A DNA stretch of 64,000 nucleotides from Corallium rubrum (Eukaryota; Cnidaria; Anthozoa; Scleralcyonacea; Coralliidae). The translations under genes were made by a program, and so were the position numbers. Location: positions 2,196,201-2,260,200 of the forward strand of contig OZ036014.1 of the NCBI GenBank assembly GCA_964035015.1, read 5' to 3'. Position 1 is the first letter of the stretch; the number at the start of each line of letters is the position of its first letter. This document shows, piece by piece, positions 36,114 through 52,753 of the stretch. The notes below the pieces were generated by a model. That model searched no databases and was not told the origin of the DNA. It was given only the letters and a program-made list of their open reading frames with translations.

Positions 36114-36307
36114 GATTACATGACGTTTTTCATATTGGTGCGCGAAACACAAAGTAATAACCATATAAGGCGCGTGCGGAAATTACGCCTGCGCCCGGGG
36201 CATGCCGAAATTCTGCGCAAATTTTTGATATCCCTTACTACCCATTATTATCCCATCAAGAGTCGTTATTATCCATCACTGTCCACTATTATCCAACAAT
36301 TTCCAAA

Positions 36308-36714
36308 ATGGCGGACAGAATGAACGGAACAAACCATGATGCAATTTCAGAAGAAGAATTTGAAGGTAATTGTCAAAGAAGTTTTTGATCTTTTTTTTTA
36401 AATTCGGTAACTGAATTACGTCCTGTAATATTTAATTTTTAAACCGTTAAAATTTACACTATTTAGTATATAATGACACATAAATATAATTGTATACAGT
36501 CTGACAGTTTGTAATTTCATTGTAAAGCCTACATATGAATTATTGTTGCTTTTTCCTAGATTATCAAACTTTAGAAACGGAGCTAGATAAGCTGGATTCG
36601 TGTCTCAGTGTGATTGAAGGATGGAATGAAAATTTACATTCAGAATGTCTTAAACTTCTAGAAAGAACCAAAGAGCTTCGTAATCAGACGTCTACAAACG
36701 AAGGTGCGACATGA
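36308..36714 (+). CDS. BBLN: Bublin coiled-coil protein (BBLN / C9orf16 family), 70 aa
   Basis: Two exons, 36308-36365 (GAAG|GTAATT) and 36560-36714 (TTTTTCCTAG|), join in phase to 213 nt. The acidic N-terminus (SEEEFE) leads into one coiled-coil helix: DYQTLETELDKLDSCLSVIE, then NENLHSECLKLLERTKELR. It matches the small bublin/C9orf16 family around LD..NSCLD..EE.N..LHA.LQELLE. In C. elegans the orthologue organises intermediate filaments at the apical cortex. The start follows an AAAATGGCGG context. It begins only 138 bp past the foldback target duplication, so its promoter must lie in that gap or inside the element. It is too short for usual ORF cut-offs. Confidence 0.75.
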
Positions 36715-37362
36715 AAAATTGTCTTTTTAAAAGAATGGCAAGCAAATAATAACATTTTGAATGTATCTATGGAAAACATTTCTGGATTCACTGGCACTCT
36801 ACTGTTTATTTGGTTAATTGGTTATGCAAGCAGTACTGTACTAATGTATATAAAGCCTCCCACAATACAAACCCATGGACTATAATTTATCAGATGTTTA
36901 CAGACAGACTACATAATACAATTTACATTACCATATTTACTCAAGCAGTGCTTTTTAAATTTTTAGTGTTTCAGAGCATAGTGCTTGGGGGGGGGGGTTA
37001 AAAAATCATAACATTTGTAAATAGCAGACGACAAAATAAACATGCTTCCAATGTCACTCTCAAACACATATAATATTTCTGAGGAAAGCTCAAAGGAAAA
37101 TGATGACTGATCTTGATACTGTGGCAACCCTTGAACGTTTTAACATCAATTTAAATGCTGGTTTGTTCGACAAGCTAGATCTAGCACATGAAATTGTTCT
37201 TTAACCAGAATTTCTAACCAGAAACATATCTCTAACCAGAAACATATCTCTAAAAATCTCAATTGAAATACACCACGGTACCTAAACACCTTGAAGTTGG
37301 TTAAAAAAAGTTGGCTATCCATCATTTTTTTCAACTTCTCGGTTCAGTATGAACAACCATTT
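36715..37362. other. Convergent spacer between BBLN and POFUT1
   Basis: Holds both 3' UTRs; AATAAA occurs near 37036 (+) and TTTATT near 36805 (minus-strand signal). A G-run sits near 36987. No gene recognised. Confidence 0.5.
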
Positions 37363-40300
37363 TCATAACTCATCTTTTGATGATGGATTTGTCTTCTCAC
37401 TTGATGTGTCAAACATCCAGAATGCAGAAGGCTTTCTTTCAACATCTCGTGTTCTCTTCACAAAAGATGAAAATGATGAAACACAGTTGCCTATAAATAC
37501 ATCTGCTTTGGTTAAAATAGCAAGGTCAATAATGGGGGTGTCTTCATCTGAACCTGGTCGTTGATGGACAGTTACCTAGTTTGAAAAGGAGAAAAAATTC
37601 ATTTAATGAAAAAGATTACAAAAAATAAAGGGGCAGTTTTTGGCCAGCTCAAGCCAAAATGGATTAATTTGTGTTATCAGAAGTTTCTCTTCATAACTAT
37701 GCTTATCAGGGGCATAGGAAGCAGGGGGGCCAGGGGGGGCCCACAGCCCCCCCCCCCAATATTTTATAAAGGGGGGCCAGAATAGCTTTCGGCCCCCCCA
37801 AAAATAATTGAATTTAAAAAAATTGCATTATAAGTGTGACTTTGATTGCACTGATCGGACAATTCATAATAATAATCCATCCTGACTCATGGATAGCATA
37901 GACTCACAAATTATAATGAAAGAATTAATGAAAGGGCCTAACGAAAGAGGTACAGGAGACTCTGAAAATGCCATTTCTGACAATCTAGAGACTCAAAATT
38001 TTCTCGCTCGGCGCCAACCATGGTGGTGCCTCGTGGGAGTCGGCCCCCCTAAGTTTATCAAGCTTCCTACACCCCTGATGGTTATACAGTAATTATTATC
38101 CTTGAAGAAATACGACTTACAACTGTTTTCAAGTTCTTTAGTTCTTTTTCAATTAGTTCAATCATTGGATCATTGTCTGTTGCAATGAACACTGATTTTG
38201 CTTTGTATTTCTTGACAAACTGTCTTGTCTTTTTGGCAACTTCTTTCTTCAATGGCCAGCACATTTCTTTGGTAAGTTTATATTCATTATTGTATCCTGT
38301 GCATTGTGGAGAGGCAAACAAATCCTTTATATCTTTTCCAACGTGCTGACAGGCATTTTTCTGTAAAAGAACAGAAAAAAGGATCTAGCAAAGCAAAGAA
38401 ATTATCACACACAGTAAGTTACTGTACATGTAATTTAAACTGTCCATTACCCAGTCTGAGCCTGTTCGTAAATGAATTCCTACAAACGGTCCCTCAGGTA
38501 GAACCTTTTGTATAAATTCATCAGCTTTTTTGTTGATCTTCTCTGACCATTGTAAATATTTCTGAAGTTTCCTGTTTCTTTCTGCAACTGGGAAATCACC
38601 AGGTGCTCCCATCAAGGCAAACACAAGATACTTAGAACTCGGAAACCTGAATGAAAAGAGGTTTGATTTTGAATCCAAGCTTAGCTTAGTGGAACTTGAC
38701 AAATTTACTAGCAAAATATATGCTTATAATGTTATAAGATGCCAAAATTGCTGGGATGTCTGAGGGTTCTCTCTTTGACGAGTAAAATTGTCTGATATGT
38801 TAGCAGATAAAAAACTAAAGGAGCCATTTTTGGCTGGCACAACAAGATATGCTCTTGTGGACCAACATTTAAACTGGAAAAGTAATACCGAAAATATATG
38901 TAAGAAAATAACGTCAGGATTATGTGCTCTTCGACGTTTAAGAGAATTTGCTAACAAAAAGACACTTTTATCAGTATACAATGCTATAGTGCAACCATAC
39001 TTCAACTATTGTTGTGAAGTTTGGAACGTATTTGGTGAAACCCAGTCCACACGCTTGCAAAAACTTCACAACAGAGCTGCTCGCATTATAGCAAATATGC
39101 CTAATGAAGTAGATCAGCAAACTGCATTAGATGCATTAGGATGGGAACCACTTAAAGAACAGAGAAAAAAAGCTAAAATAATGTTCAAAATACTAAACGA
39201 CATGGGGCCAAAGTGTCTCAATGATCTCTTTACTTTCAAAAAAGAAGTTTTGAATCACAATCTTCGCAACAGTGCTACTACAGTTTGTTTGCCACAACCA
39301 TGCACAAACAGTATGAAAAAGAGTCTTCTATTCGACGGAGCCTCCATATGGAACTCCCTACCAGCAAACATAAGAGAGAGAGTAAATCTCTTCCATGTTT
39401 TCAACGAAAAATCGCTACTTATGTTTCCCACTAATTATACTAATTTACATACTCATGTAAATATTTAAATTACTGTTATACTTACTACTTAACTCTTGAT
39501 TTGTAAATAATATAATTTTGTTCATGTTCTTATACACGCCCATCATGGAAACCAGCTTTTGCTGATGATGTAAGCGTGGTTAAATAAAATTATTCTATCT
39601 ATCTATCTAACTGATTTCTCATATTTTTAATGGTAATCTCAGGCCTGTACCTTCTGTTCCATTCATCTCTTACATATTCAAAATCTGTATTGTAGACTAG
39701 ACCAGGATGCTGCACATAATTGTCAAAATTCACTCCAAAATGATCCCAAAAAGGACCAAATGGATTGCCTTCCTTCATTTTGCACTCCTTGTCATTATCC
39801 CTGAACGAGTAGCAAAAACCTTAAAAGTAAGTTGCACTCAGTTAATATTATCATACAATACTAGTAAATCAGAAAAATATATAATTATAATGCATTTGAA
39901 TCTTTCAATTTTGTTCATTTTAGTACTGTGTAGCTACAGTTCATAGTTTTTTTTATATTAACAGCTTTTACAGCAGGAACTATTAATAAAAACTATGCTG
40001 TATAAATTCCCAGCTGAAACACCAGTACATGTACAAGCTAGTGCAACAATTCTTTTATTACAACCTACCAGGCACGTAGCTAGACTAAGAAATCTGGGAG
40101 TGCTAGTTTTATTTTTTTTTTTTTTGGGGGGGGGGGGCAAGTGAAAAGGTACAAAAGTTGAGCCATGCAGGACAATTGATGTAATCACACTGCACACACC
40201 CCTGGTCTGTCACATGGTATACATTACTAAATCATGATGCCATTGGACGCTTCGGATATAACAACATCACTTACATTATGCAAGTACACAACAGCGTTCA

Positions 40301-43159
40301 CACTTCAATTACTTAACCCTATCCAGACTTGGGGGGGGGGGGGGGGTGGAAAGTGCCCGTGCTGAATTTAAAAGTTAATATCTCCTAAACCAGTACAGGT
40401 ATGGTTCTGAAATTTTATGACTTTTCCTAAATATGTATGGGCTTTATGTGTGGAAAATTTGGTGAAAAAATATCCCACAAAAAAAAAAGTTACAGCGGAG
40501 TCATGAACACCTACCAACACAAAATTTCAGCCGACAATTTTTATTATGTTTGCTTTTATAATATTTACAATAAAAGTAAGCACTTTTTAATAAAGAGAGA
40601 CTATTCTTTTGATATACTACCTTTTTTATGTTAACAAAACAATAGGAAAAAATTCTTTGGAAATTCTAGTAATCCTGGGTTTTTGCAATTAATGATGTCA
40701 TAATGACATCATAATTTGTCACCATGACAACATAAGTGTAACACATACTTGAACAAGGCATACCATCCACCTGTAAAAGTTTCATCGGAATACACCAAAT
40801 GGTTCAGGAGATATTGACCGCGGGCACTTTCCACACCCCCCCCCCCCAGTCCCAAAAGACAAAAAAAAGCCCAGTCTGGATAGGGTTAATATCCACTCAT
40901 GTGGATTTTTTTGGTCATGCAGTCTCTGGTTGGGGGACAAGAAAGAACTGGGGGGGGGGGGGGGCAGTGCCCCCTGCCTGCAACCTACCTGTTCCAATGC
41001 CTGCAACCTACCTGTTCTAGTCCCTCGTGGCCAAATTGAAGGAGCAATTTTGGCCATGAACTTTTCCATTGTAATCACTTTATGATATGCTTGTAGTGGT
41101 GTCACCTTAAACCATTTATCAAAAGGGACCCTGTTCTGTAAGAAAAGTTTGATTATAAAAGTGTTGGGGGATTTTAATTTTCCTGAAAAAAATGAACTAT
41201 TGTCTTGTTACTGGTACTTGTTACTGGAACAAGGATATATAAAGATTTACTGTACAGTATTATGATTGACCTTTTTTTCATAGGGAAATATAAAAATTAT
41301 GAATATATAATAACTACTGTCGTGGCAATAGAAGCGGTCCTAAAATATTTTTGCAATTCATTTGCTATGTTTGACCAATTCATTTGATGAAAATTATTGC
41401 TAACTTCCTGTTTTGAATTTAATAAAAGTAGTGTGCTGCGTAGGCAGTGTTGAAACAACAATCGAAATATGGTATAGTAGGTTAATACTGCTGAAACAGA
41501 GAACGTGAGTGGTCTAATGTTTCGAGCGAAGGCCCTTCGTCAGAGAGAAACATAAAGAGTAAAACAAACAACGAGCTTATATACGCGAGATAATCACGTG
41601 ATAAAAATTAGCCAATCAGATAAAGGTAACCAAGACAAACTAATAATGAGATTCAAAAGAATAAGCCAATCAGAGCAAAGTAACAATAACAAATAAATAA
41701 TGAGATGCAAAAGCCATTTGCTATTCTCACCATCGATAAGTAAAACAAGGAGAGTAAAAAATAGAGAGTAAAGATCGAATGGAGAAGTAAAGTGAAAACA
41801 CTGTTTATGTCTGCCCTAGTTGCTATGAGTTGGTTTCTGGTTTTTAAACAACCAATAAGAAACAGGATTATTTGCCAAACACCAATCAAATTCAAAACAG
41901 GAAGTTGTCAATGAATCTTATCACAACCGTAAACATCCCATGAGAAATGTTACTGCATATTATAATGTTAATTTTACAAATTTAAATATATTACATAGAG
42001 GATATTACACAGTGGTGCGAAGATATGAATTTTATCTTCGAGTGGTGAAAACAATATTTTACAAATGAGTGTAGCGAATGAGTAAAATCTTGTTTTTACC
42101 ACGAGAAGATAAAATTCATATTTTCAAGCCACCGTGTAATTTTCTTTTTATTATATAGATTCAACGCAAAAAGGGGGAAAATGTTTAATCACGTGATCGA
42201 TATCTTCACTAGTGAGGATATGGAAAATATGTCACTGCATATTTCTTAGTAAAACACTCCCATCTATATAATAAAGTATGATATAATTTTATATAATATA
42301 TAAGTTTGTGATTATAGATAATTATTGTCTTGAAAAGTTTCAAAGGATTAAATTGTATACTGTACTCACTGATCCAGGAGTTCTACTCCGGTATGTTATC
42401 CAGGGCGGAAGAACAAGTGTTCGATTAAGACCTTTAGCAAAAGCTAAGGCACCAAGAAATTGGTCAGCTTGGTTTCCAAATCGACCTAAATGAGAATAAA
42501 GAAGTTTTTAACACAATTCTTGAGTAAAATATAAAATAATATTAAAAATATATACAAGATGTGTAGCTGGAATGGTTTGCTCCAAAAACATTTTGAGAAT
42601 CATTCGCGGCAAAATTAACATTTCGCGGTAATTTATGGCGGCAAAATTAATATTTGGCGGCAAAATTAATATTTGGCGGCAAAATTAGTATTTGACGGCA
42701 AAATTAATATTTGGCGGTAAAATTAATATTTGGCGGCGATCTTGAGATAAGCTTTGTAAAAAAATTCACATGTGCTATATCGTTTTAAAATAATTTAGGG
42801 CGCTGTTGGGTGAATGTAAAAGCTATCGATTGAACACCGAACTCTTTTATGGTACATTTCCCGAGTGGAAAAGCTTTATTTAATAGCATTAGCTCTATAT
42901 TAGCAACCACTTCAGACTACAATAAGCGCTAGCGAAGATATTCTGAACCTCCAATGATTAATTATAGCGGGTAATTGCTACAAAGAATTCCAAGACAAAT
43001 GTTCGAATACTTACCCATACACGGACAGTAGAGAATAAAGCCATTTTTATCCCACTTGTTTTTCGCTTGGACTAAGCTTTCCTTGTCTGGTTCAGCGTAG
43101 CCTGCGGAAAAAAGGACGCAGAGAAACAATGATAATGATTGGACCACAACAAGGCTCAT
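37363..43159 (-). CDS. POFUT1: GDP-fucose protein O-fucosyltransferase 1
   Basis: Seven minus-strand exons: 43159-43015, 42485-42370, 41135-41012, 39819-39651, 38646-38451, 38360-38121 and 37575-37363. The total is 1203 nt (400 aa; human 388), all phases matching. It starts with a signal peptide ([20 protein letters not shown]), then [20 protein letters not shown] (donor-site fold), [46 protein letters not shown], the catalytic [31 protein letters not shown] and [15 protein letters not shown], and ends SKDEL. The enzyme adds fucose to Ser/Thr in C2-x4-S/T-C3 of EGF domains in the ER lumen. The KDEL end gives ER retrieval (human RDEF). A LINE fragment and several MITEs sit in introns. Complete and apparently functional. 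Confidence 0.95.
38843..39609 (+). mobile_element. 5'-truncated CR1/jockey-like LINE: reverse-transcriptase C-terminus
   Basis: Open frame to 39468 with [55 protein letters not shown] and [17 protein letters not shown], the conserved C-terminal part of non-LTR retrotransposon RT. A short 3' UTR then ends in TTCTATCTATCTATCTA. The microsatellite tail and missing 5' end fit CR1-type insertions. It broke a piggyBac-type MITE (38745-38842) in POFUT1 intron 4 and is antisense to that gene. Confidence 0.85.
41315..41905. mobile_element. MITE (TACTGTCGTGGCA family) split by a second repeat
   Basis: TACTGTCGTGGCAATAGAAG ... CTTCCTGTTTTGAATTTAAT is broken at about 41412 by a GAAGGGCCTTCG-family element (about 41415-41830, starting AGTAGTGTGCTGCGTAGGCA), and resumes as TTGGTTTCTGGTTTTTAAAC ... 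CAATCAAATTCAAAACAGGA. The intact copy is 23717-24014. POFUT1 intron 2. Confidence 0.8.
42004..42140. mobile_element. Palindromic MITE in POFUT1 intron
   Basis: ATTACACAGTGGTGCGAAGA ... TATGAATTTTATCTTC is mirrored by GAAGATAAAATTCATA ... GCCACCGTGTAAT. Confidence 0.75.
42600..42735. repeat. ~20-bp minisatellite (GGCGGCAAAATTAATATTT)
   Basis: About seven imperfect units in POFUT1 intron 1, variable at the C/T and GG/GA sites. Confidence 0.85.
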
Positions 43160-46100
43160 CGTCAACTTTGATGAAAGACAAGCAACGATGGCAACGCAAC
43201 GATGACGTGTGGTCAATGGCGGCGTGGAAATTAATAATGAAGAGCCTGGTATCGATGACTGGCCTCGTTTTGGTGTCATGCGACCTACTATTAATACTAA
43301 GAAACACTTGCTAGCTAAAAGAGAGACATATTATTTGTTAGATTATAAATCTTTAATATTTTTGATTATTTTTTGTCAATAACGCATTTTACGATTTATA
43401 TTATGCTATTTTGCCAGTCGTATTCAGTGTTGGGAAACTGGATCTAGTGACGTCATGCATAAATTAAGTATTACAGTAATCGTATAAATTACGATCGAAA
43501 AAGGAATCAAAGATTGATTGACTGAAATTCTCACAAAAGGTCACAAATGGAAGGATGTCTGTGTTTGAGCTGCAGGTTTGAGTGTGTTTTTTTAACTTTA
43601 TTTCTGTTCTTTGGGATATAATTTTTAGACGTGCTTAATGTTGATGTGAAAAGAAAGCTGGATTGCCCTAGATTGGCGGTCGATGGATTTATTTCGGCAG
43701 TTTTAAAGTCATGTTTTTACTTGGAAATATTCTGAAATGTGGCAGATGCCTGGGTTTGTTTGAACATAGTTTGAAACCACTGAAAATATATTACCCAGTA
43801 TTACCCCTTTGATTAACCAGTATGGTGTTCTGGTGTATACCTTCTAAGCTTATTGTTTTTTTAGGTGAGAAATTTGAAAATTGCAGACGAGAACTCGAGG
43901 TATTTGTGACTAAAAAAAAAATTCACGTGGTCATGGGATCTGAGCTATGTAGCTATCAAAGAGCGAGAGACCAAGGTTTGTTTTATACTTATAGTTCATA
44001 CTTTCAAACATTCTATCTTGTTTATACTTAAACCTCTATAATTTTGCTGTGCCAATGTACTGCCCATGATGTTAACCAATATTTGCTATTTGATTGCGAA
44101 GGACAAAATGAAAAGACTTTACCACCAAGATCTGAGGCAGTTTCTAGGTTTAGCAATGTCTTCACTGTAAACTAAATGAAGTTCAGTAGAAGTAATGTCT
44201 TACTGGTTATTTTTAGGGGAACCTTTATATGGTGAAGAGTATAGTTGATGGTTCATTGGACAGAGCATGGTCAACCAGTCAAACATGCATGGTACTAATC
44301 TAGAACATGCATGGTCAACCAACAAGCATATGGTCAGACCAACAGGGTGATTGGTAAACAGCCTTGAAACATCTCCTTTGATGTTGTAGAAGGAGGTGTG
44401 TAAGTATAATTTTGTGAATCAAGATATCTGTTGAAGAAAATATTTCTGCATTTCACAAGATTTCCAGTTACAAAAATCAAACTTTGAGAAATTTCTAAAA
44501 CATAGAAAAATTTCCAGGACTTTGAGAAATTTCCTGTCTAAATTTTGCCAGTCATGCTGTCTTCTACAGTAGTAATATGTAATTAGGAAAATTTAAATGT
44601 GCTTTTTACATGGCATATGTTTCTTCAAAAATTTCACACTGGAAGATGGGTCTTATTAAACGTGTAATTTTCTGCTGGCTGAAGAATGAAAAAAGCAGAA
44701 AATGTGGGGATGATAGGTAATCAGGTGTATAGGGGGGGGGGGGGGTTGGGTTATGTCAGCACGTTTTTGTTGTTGCTTTGCCATGCTTGACCTCTAATCC
44801 CACCCACCCTTCCCCTTGTAAGGCATTCGTGGGTTGAAGTTTTAATTGTTAGGTTATATGGAAAATACGATTGAACTGCTATTAGTCCTCCAGTATTTAG
44901 ATTATTTCTAGTTGAGCTGTAATAGGTAACAGTAGTGCGATGTAAAGCTGTGATAGCTAATCTGTGGTTAAATAAAAGTTAAGCTTGCGGTGGTTGCTGT
45001 AGCAGCTCCCAGCTGTGTGTGAGAAATAATTTTTGTGACTGAATCTTAGTAAAAACAAGCAGCTGTACATAGACAATGGCTAGACTGCAGTTTAACAGAC
45101 ACCAGGGTCAGGGTTTATGTTAGGGTTTGGCCTAGAAAACTTAGTCTTGGACAATGGTGTCTGCTTTAGTAGGTAAATAGCACATAAAATCTGCTAGAAA
45201 GCATATGATGAAAAAAACCTATTACAGGACAGGTGAAGAATCTTTTAACCTGGTTGACTGCTGATCGATAGGTCTGATGCTTTTTACATTGTATTATACA
45301 TGTATTTTGTATTTATATATTTCATTTTGTTGTGTCTGTCTTGGTTTTATTTGGTTATTTATATTATTCTACTTTTATCGCAGATATTTGGATACTTCTT
45401 AAGTTATTATTCAAGGTAAACAAACGTTTCTGTAAGGTTGGGTTTAGGGATATATGTGCTATTTCGTACAAGAAAACAGGTTTGAAATTATTTGGAATAA
45501 ATCTACAGTAGGTTCTTTTGAAGTTGTATGTGTATAATAGTGTGTGATTTACAGTTAATTTCAAATGACTTGACAGTGGTGTGTTGTGATTAAATTGTAA
45601 TTAAAAATGCTGGTAAATGATGACCAAAGTGCATAGTTCACCTGAAGTCAACTGGTGAAGACAATATTAGCTCTATCTGATACCAGCCCTTATATACTTT
45701 CTAACAAAGGGTAGATTCAACTCCCTTGTAATAGAAAGTTCAAATCTCAACCAAGTATTTTATTCTGGTTAATGCCTGATGATTGTAAAAAGTCTTGGGA
45801 AATCACAACCTGGATTTGTTAACCTTTGAAGTTTAACTTTGTACAGCTTCCCAACATTTTATTCACCTGTTTTCTTTGTATTCATTTCAGGTGTAAAAAT
45901 ATTCTCTGGCTTATGGCAGAGTTAAAATTTTCATGGTGCTCTTGAAGGTTGGTTTGAGATTTGTGTACATGTACACACATAAAAATCTCACAGCTTGTCA
46001 ACAGGATGTGTTCGCAACAGGCTTGTAGCAAGGCTGTTAACAGGTTGTAACAATGCTGTTCATTCCTTTTTTACGTGTGTAGTTTAGTCTTGTTCAAAAT

Positions 46101-48640
46101 GGTAGCTAATTTTAGCATTTGATGTCCTTGATGATTTTTTATTGCCACCTTGTTTCAATGATGTAAAATATTCAATAAAATTTTTCTTCCAAAACAAGGC
46201 TCTGAGCTAATATGAGGGCAAGTACTTATTTGTGTGTAAAGGAAGCTAAAGTCCACCACCCTTCTGATATAAGTGTTTGTATTTGCAAATGATGAGTTCA
46301 GTTAGGGACATATGAATTGATATGTGATTCAAAAAGTTCTGGGATTACCATCCGTACTGATGCAAATACATGTTTTCTTTGTATGTTTTTAATGTTATTG
46401 TCTTATAATTAATTATATTGTAATTTGTCTTATAATTAATTATATTGTAATTTTCTTTGGTTTTACTTCAATAAAAGGATGATCAAGATGATTTCCAGCG
46501 GTTTTATTTCAGAATATTAAGGTAGGAGTGTCTCCCTAGATGGTTTCTTTTAGAGGTGAGCTGATCATCGGCAAAACATCGGCAGAGCTGATTAATGGCT
46601 AGTTTTCTCACAATCAGCCATCGGCCAATTGTCTTTCACCATTGGATCCTCATATTTCTGCTCTCTCGTCCTTGTTTATCATTGTTTGGCATTTTTGCGC
46701 TTGTTGAGTTGTTGGTACAAAAATATTTTAAATAAAAGAAACACTGCTGACTACTTGACTGTTTTCTGTTTGTTTTGTTGCGCTCAAAATATGCGAATTG
46801 GCTTGATGACTTCCTTTCATTGCAAAACTTGAGATGAATAAAATGACAAAACGGGAGCACTGAGCATATCAGGTTAGCAAACATCGGTTTTGCCGATTAA
46901 TTGGCCGATGTTGGGGAAATATCGGCTCTAAACAATCGGTATTGGCAATCGGCTTTTTTTTTAAACATCGGCTCACCTCTAGTTTCTTTTCAACTCTATA
47001 ATATTTTGTTGCCTGTGATGTAATCTGATATTTGCTACTCTTGACTAAAGAATGATGAGTAACCACCAAGATCTCTGAGGCGACTTTTTCTTTCAACAAT
47101 CTTTTCCAACCTGGCAGTTTTTTTGTATTGTATAATTAATTGTGTTTATTTTTCTAATTCCTGCAGGAGTTTGCCAACAAAGAAGGTATTATTTTAGTGT
47201 CGAGTGAAACATTGTATGATGCAGGAAAAACTTTGCTCCAGAATCTTCTGTGTTTTTCTTGTGTATCATCGACCCTTTCCTGTTCTCTATCTGAAGACTA
47301 CAATTGTCTGATGTTAGCAAAAGTAAAATATTATAACCCTTGAGAGTTAATGAATGCCATTAATGAGTTTGAGAACTAATTATTTGTTTAATAATTAAAT
47401 TTACCTGTTATATAAATTGTCTTGTAATTAGTCATTAAAAAGCTTATTAAAATGCTAATATTTAAACTAAATTGTTGTTTGTGAATAGAATTTGACAATG
47501 ACAAGACCTAACTAAAAAGGGGATTGATGAGTACAGGGGAATAGTATTTTTTTGTATTTTTACAAGAAAATATTGTTTATGGGTGACTATTGCAATTGCT
47601 CTTTGTAATCTTGTCAGACTGGAGGGTGAGTTCCTACCCTGTCCTTATTACATCTGTTACTGTTGTCCATCAGATAAAAAAGGCCACATCTATGATGGCA
47701 ATTTGTCAACATATTTCTACGCTTCAGTATAATATTACTTCTGTGTAATATTTAAAACATGAGCAGGAGTGTTTTATCATAAAACATGAGGTGAAGCTGA
47801 GTGTTTTAGATCTGATAAAACCATTGGATAAAACATGTTCTGTAAGTGTTTTGAATGGCTTTATCGCCTTGGTGTTGTAATTTTGAAAAATAACGTTTAA
47901 GTTATGTAAATCAGGAGAATGTTTTATCACATAAAACCACGATTTTTGTTTTCCTCATGAATTATTAATGAGTTTTTAAAAAACGCTAAAACGGGTACTC
48001 GATGGCAATGTGGGTAATAGGAAAAAGGAATAATTTGCAATTGAGCCAGAATACTAGCATAATTAATTAACCACACTCTTACAAGTTGCGACATGTGCAT
48101 GTAAAATCAGATTTACTTTTCTATTTATGTAGAGTACAAATTAGCCAGGATAGAGTAATTAAAACCAGCTTAAAGTCTTCGAATCAAAGCAGGCTTTTAT
48201 AAAATCACTATAAATAGTCATAACATACTTTGTACAGCTAACATTTTCAGTTAATTTTTTTTGAGATTTTTTATTTACTGGGACCCCTTTGAAAATCACG
48301 TCTTTTTGTGAAACGGCATCCTAGGAAAATATTTGTTAAATAAATAAAATAAAACCAAGTACTAAACATTTCCCATTTCAGTATGTAACCTTTAAAAGTG
48401 GCGCTTGCCAGAAAAATACCTATGTTATAATCAATTCTAGATCTGAGGACTGCGACGCAGGCTAACGTTTTTAGTAAGGACGATCGAATTAAACTGAACC
48501 CGGAAGACATGTGGAAGTCAAGTGGAACACAATGGATTGATTTTACGGCCAGTTGGGCCAGAGGATTACGACCAAGTTGCGGTGGAAAGCCTACGGAATG
48601 CCACGACAGAGTGAGGTCAACGTTCCTTGCTCGCGCAATA
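43160..48640. other. Long stretch without a recognised gene
   Basis: It begins with the POFUT1 upstream region. Exon-like pieces on the plus strand: ATGTCTGTGTTTGAGCTGCAG|GTTTGA (about 43555-43575), a spliceable block 43865-43976 after a TTTTTTTAG acceptor, and a block from 47168 after CCTGCAG. Joined in different phases they do not give a convincing protein, so a spliced non-coding RNA or a poorly conserved gene remains possible. Elsewhere I see AT-rich sequence, poly-G runs (44730) and repeat scraps. Confidence 0.4.
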
Positions 48641-48652
48641 AACTGATTCTGA

Positions 48653-48671
48653 CCAATCAGAGCAGGCCACG
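48653..48671 (+). promoter_or_regulatory. ER stress response element (ERSE) of BiP
   Basis: CCAATCAGAGCAGGCCACG is a perfect CCAAT-N9-CCACG, the NF-Y plus ATF6/XBP1 site, 166 bp before the BiP ATG. A near match (CCAAT-N9-ACACG) follows at 48685-48703. BiP promoters in vertebrates carry several such sites. Confidence 0.85.
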
Positions 48672-48836
48672 GGAATGGATTGAGCCAATGAGATGCAGAC
48701 ACGCCAGTTTGAGTTAGTTATATCTTGGAGCACATTACAGCGATTGCATGAATTTCAGTTCATTGGTTTCATGTTGTAGTTTTGGTTGTTTGAAAGAAGA
48801 GATTACACTTCTAGGGATTTCTATATTACTTTTATA

Positions 48837-52753
<3,917 letters not shown>

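Larger units (their letters stand above)
25350..36162. mobile_element. Giant foldback transposon with decamer-minisatellite arms and 8-bp TSD
   Basis: The two ends are perfect inverted copies starting GGTTATTACTTTGTGTTTCG and running ~51 bp to ...GTCATGTAATCAT. They are flanked by the same 8 bp, ATATAAGG (25342-25349 and 36163-36170). Inside each end lies an (AT)n tract, then a huge array: decamer AGCTATACAC/AGCTATACGT on the left (25450-29983) and its reverse complement on the right (31355-36051). A ~1.37-kb spacer lies between. The architecture is that of foldback elements (Drosophila FB/Galileo, sea-urchin TU), which also carry inverted arms of short tandem repeats; TU elements are described with 8-bp duplications. 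No transposase is seen, so it is probably non-autonomous. Inserted between WDR31 and BBLN. Confidence 0.92.

Noticed and set aside
43822-44031. 69-codon ORF downstream of the POFUT1 promoter as a gene
   Set aside because: It has an acceptor-like start, but no donor choice gives a consistent downstream reading frame or known family.
48271-48702. 143-codon minus-strand ORF upstream of BiP
   Set aside because: Overlaps the BiP promoter and ERSE; no domain, no splice support.
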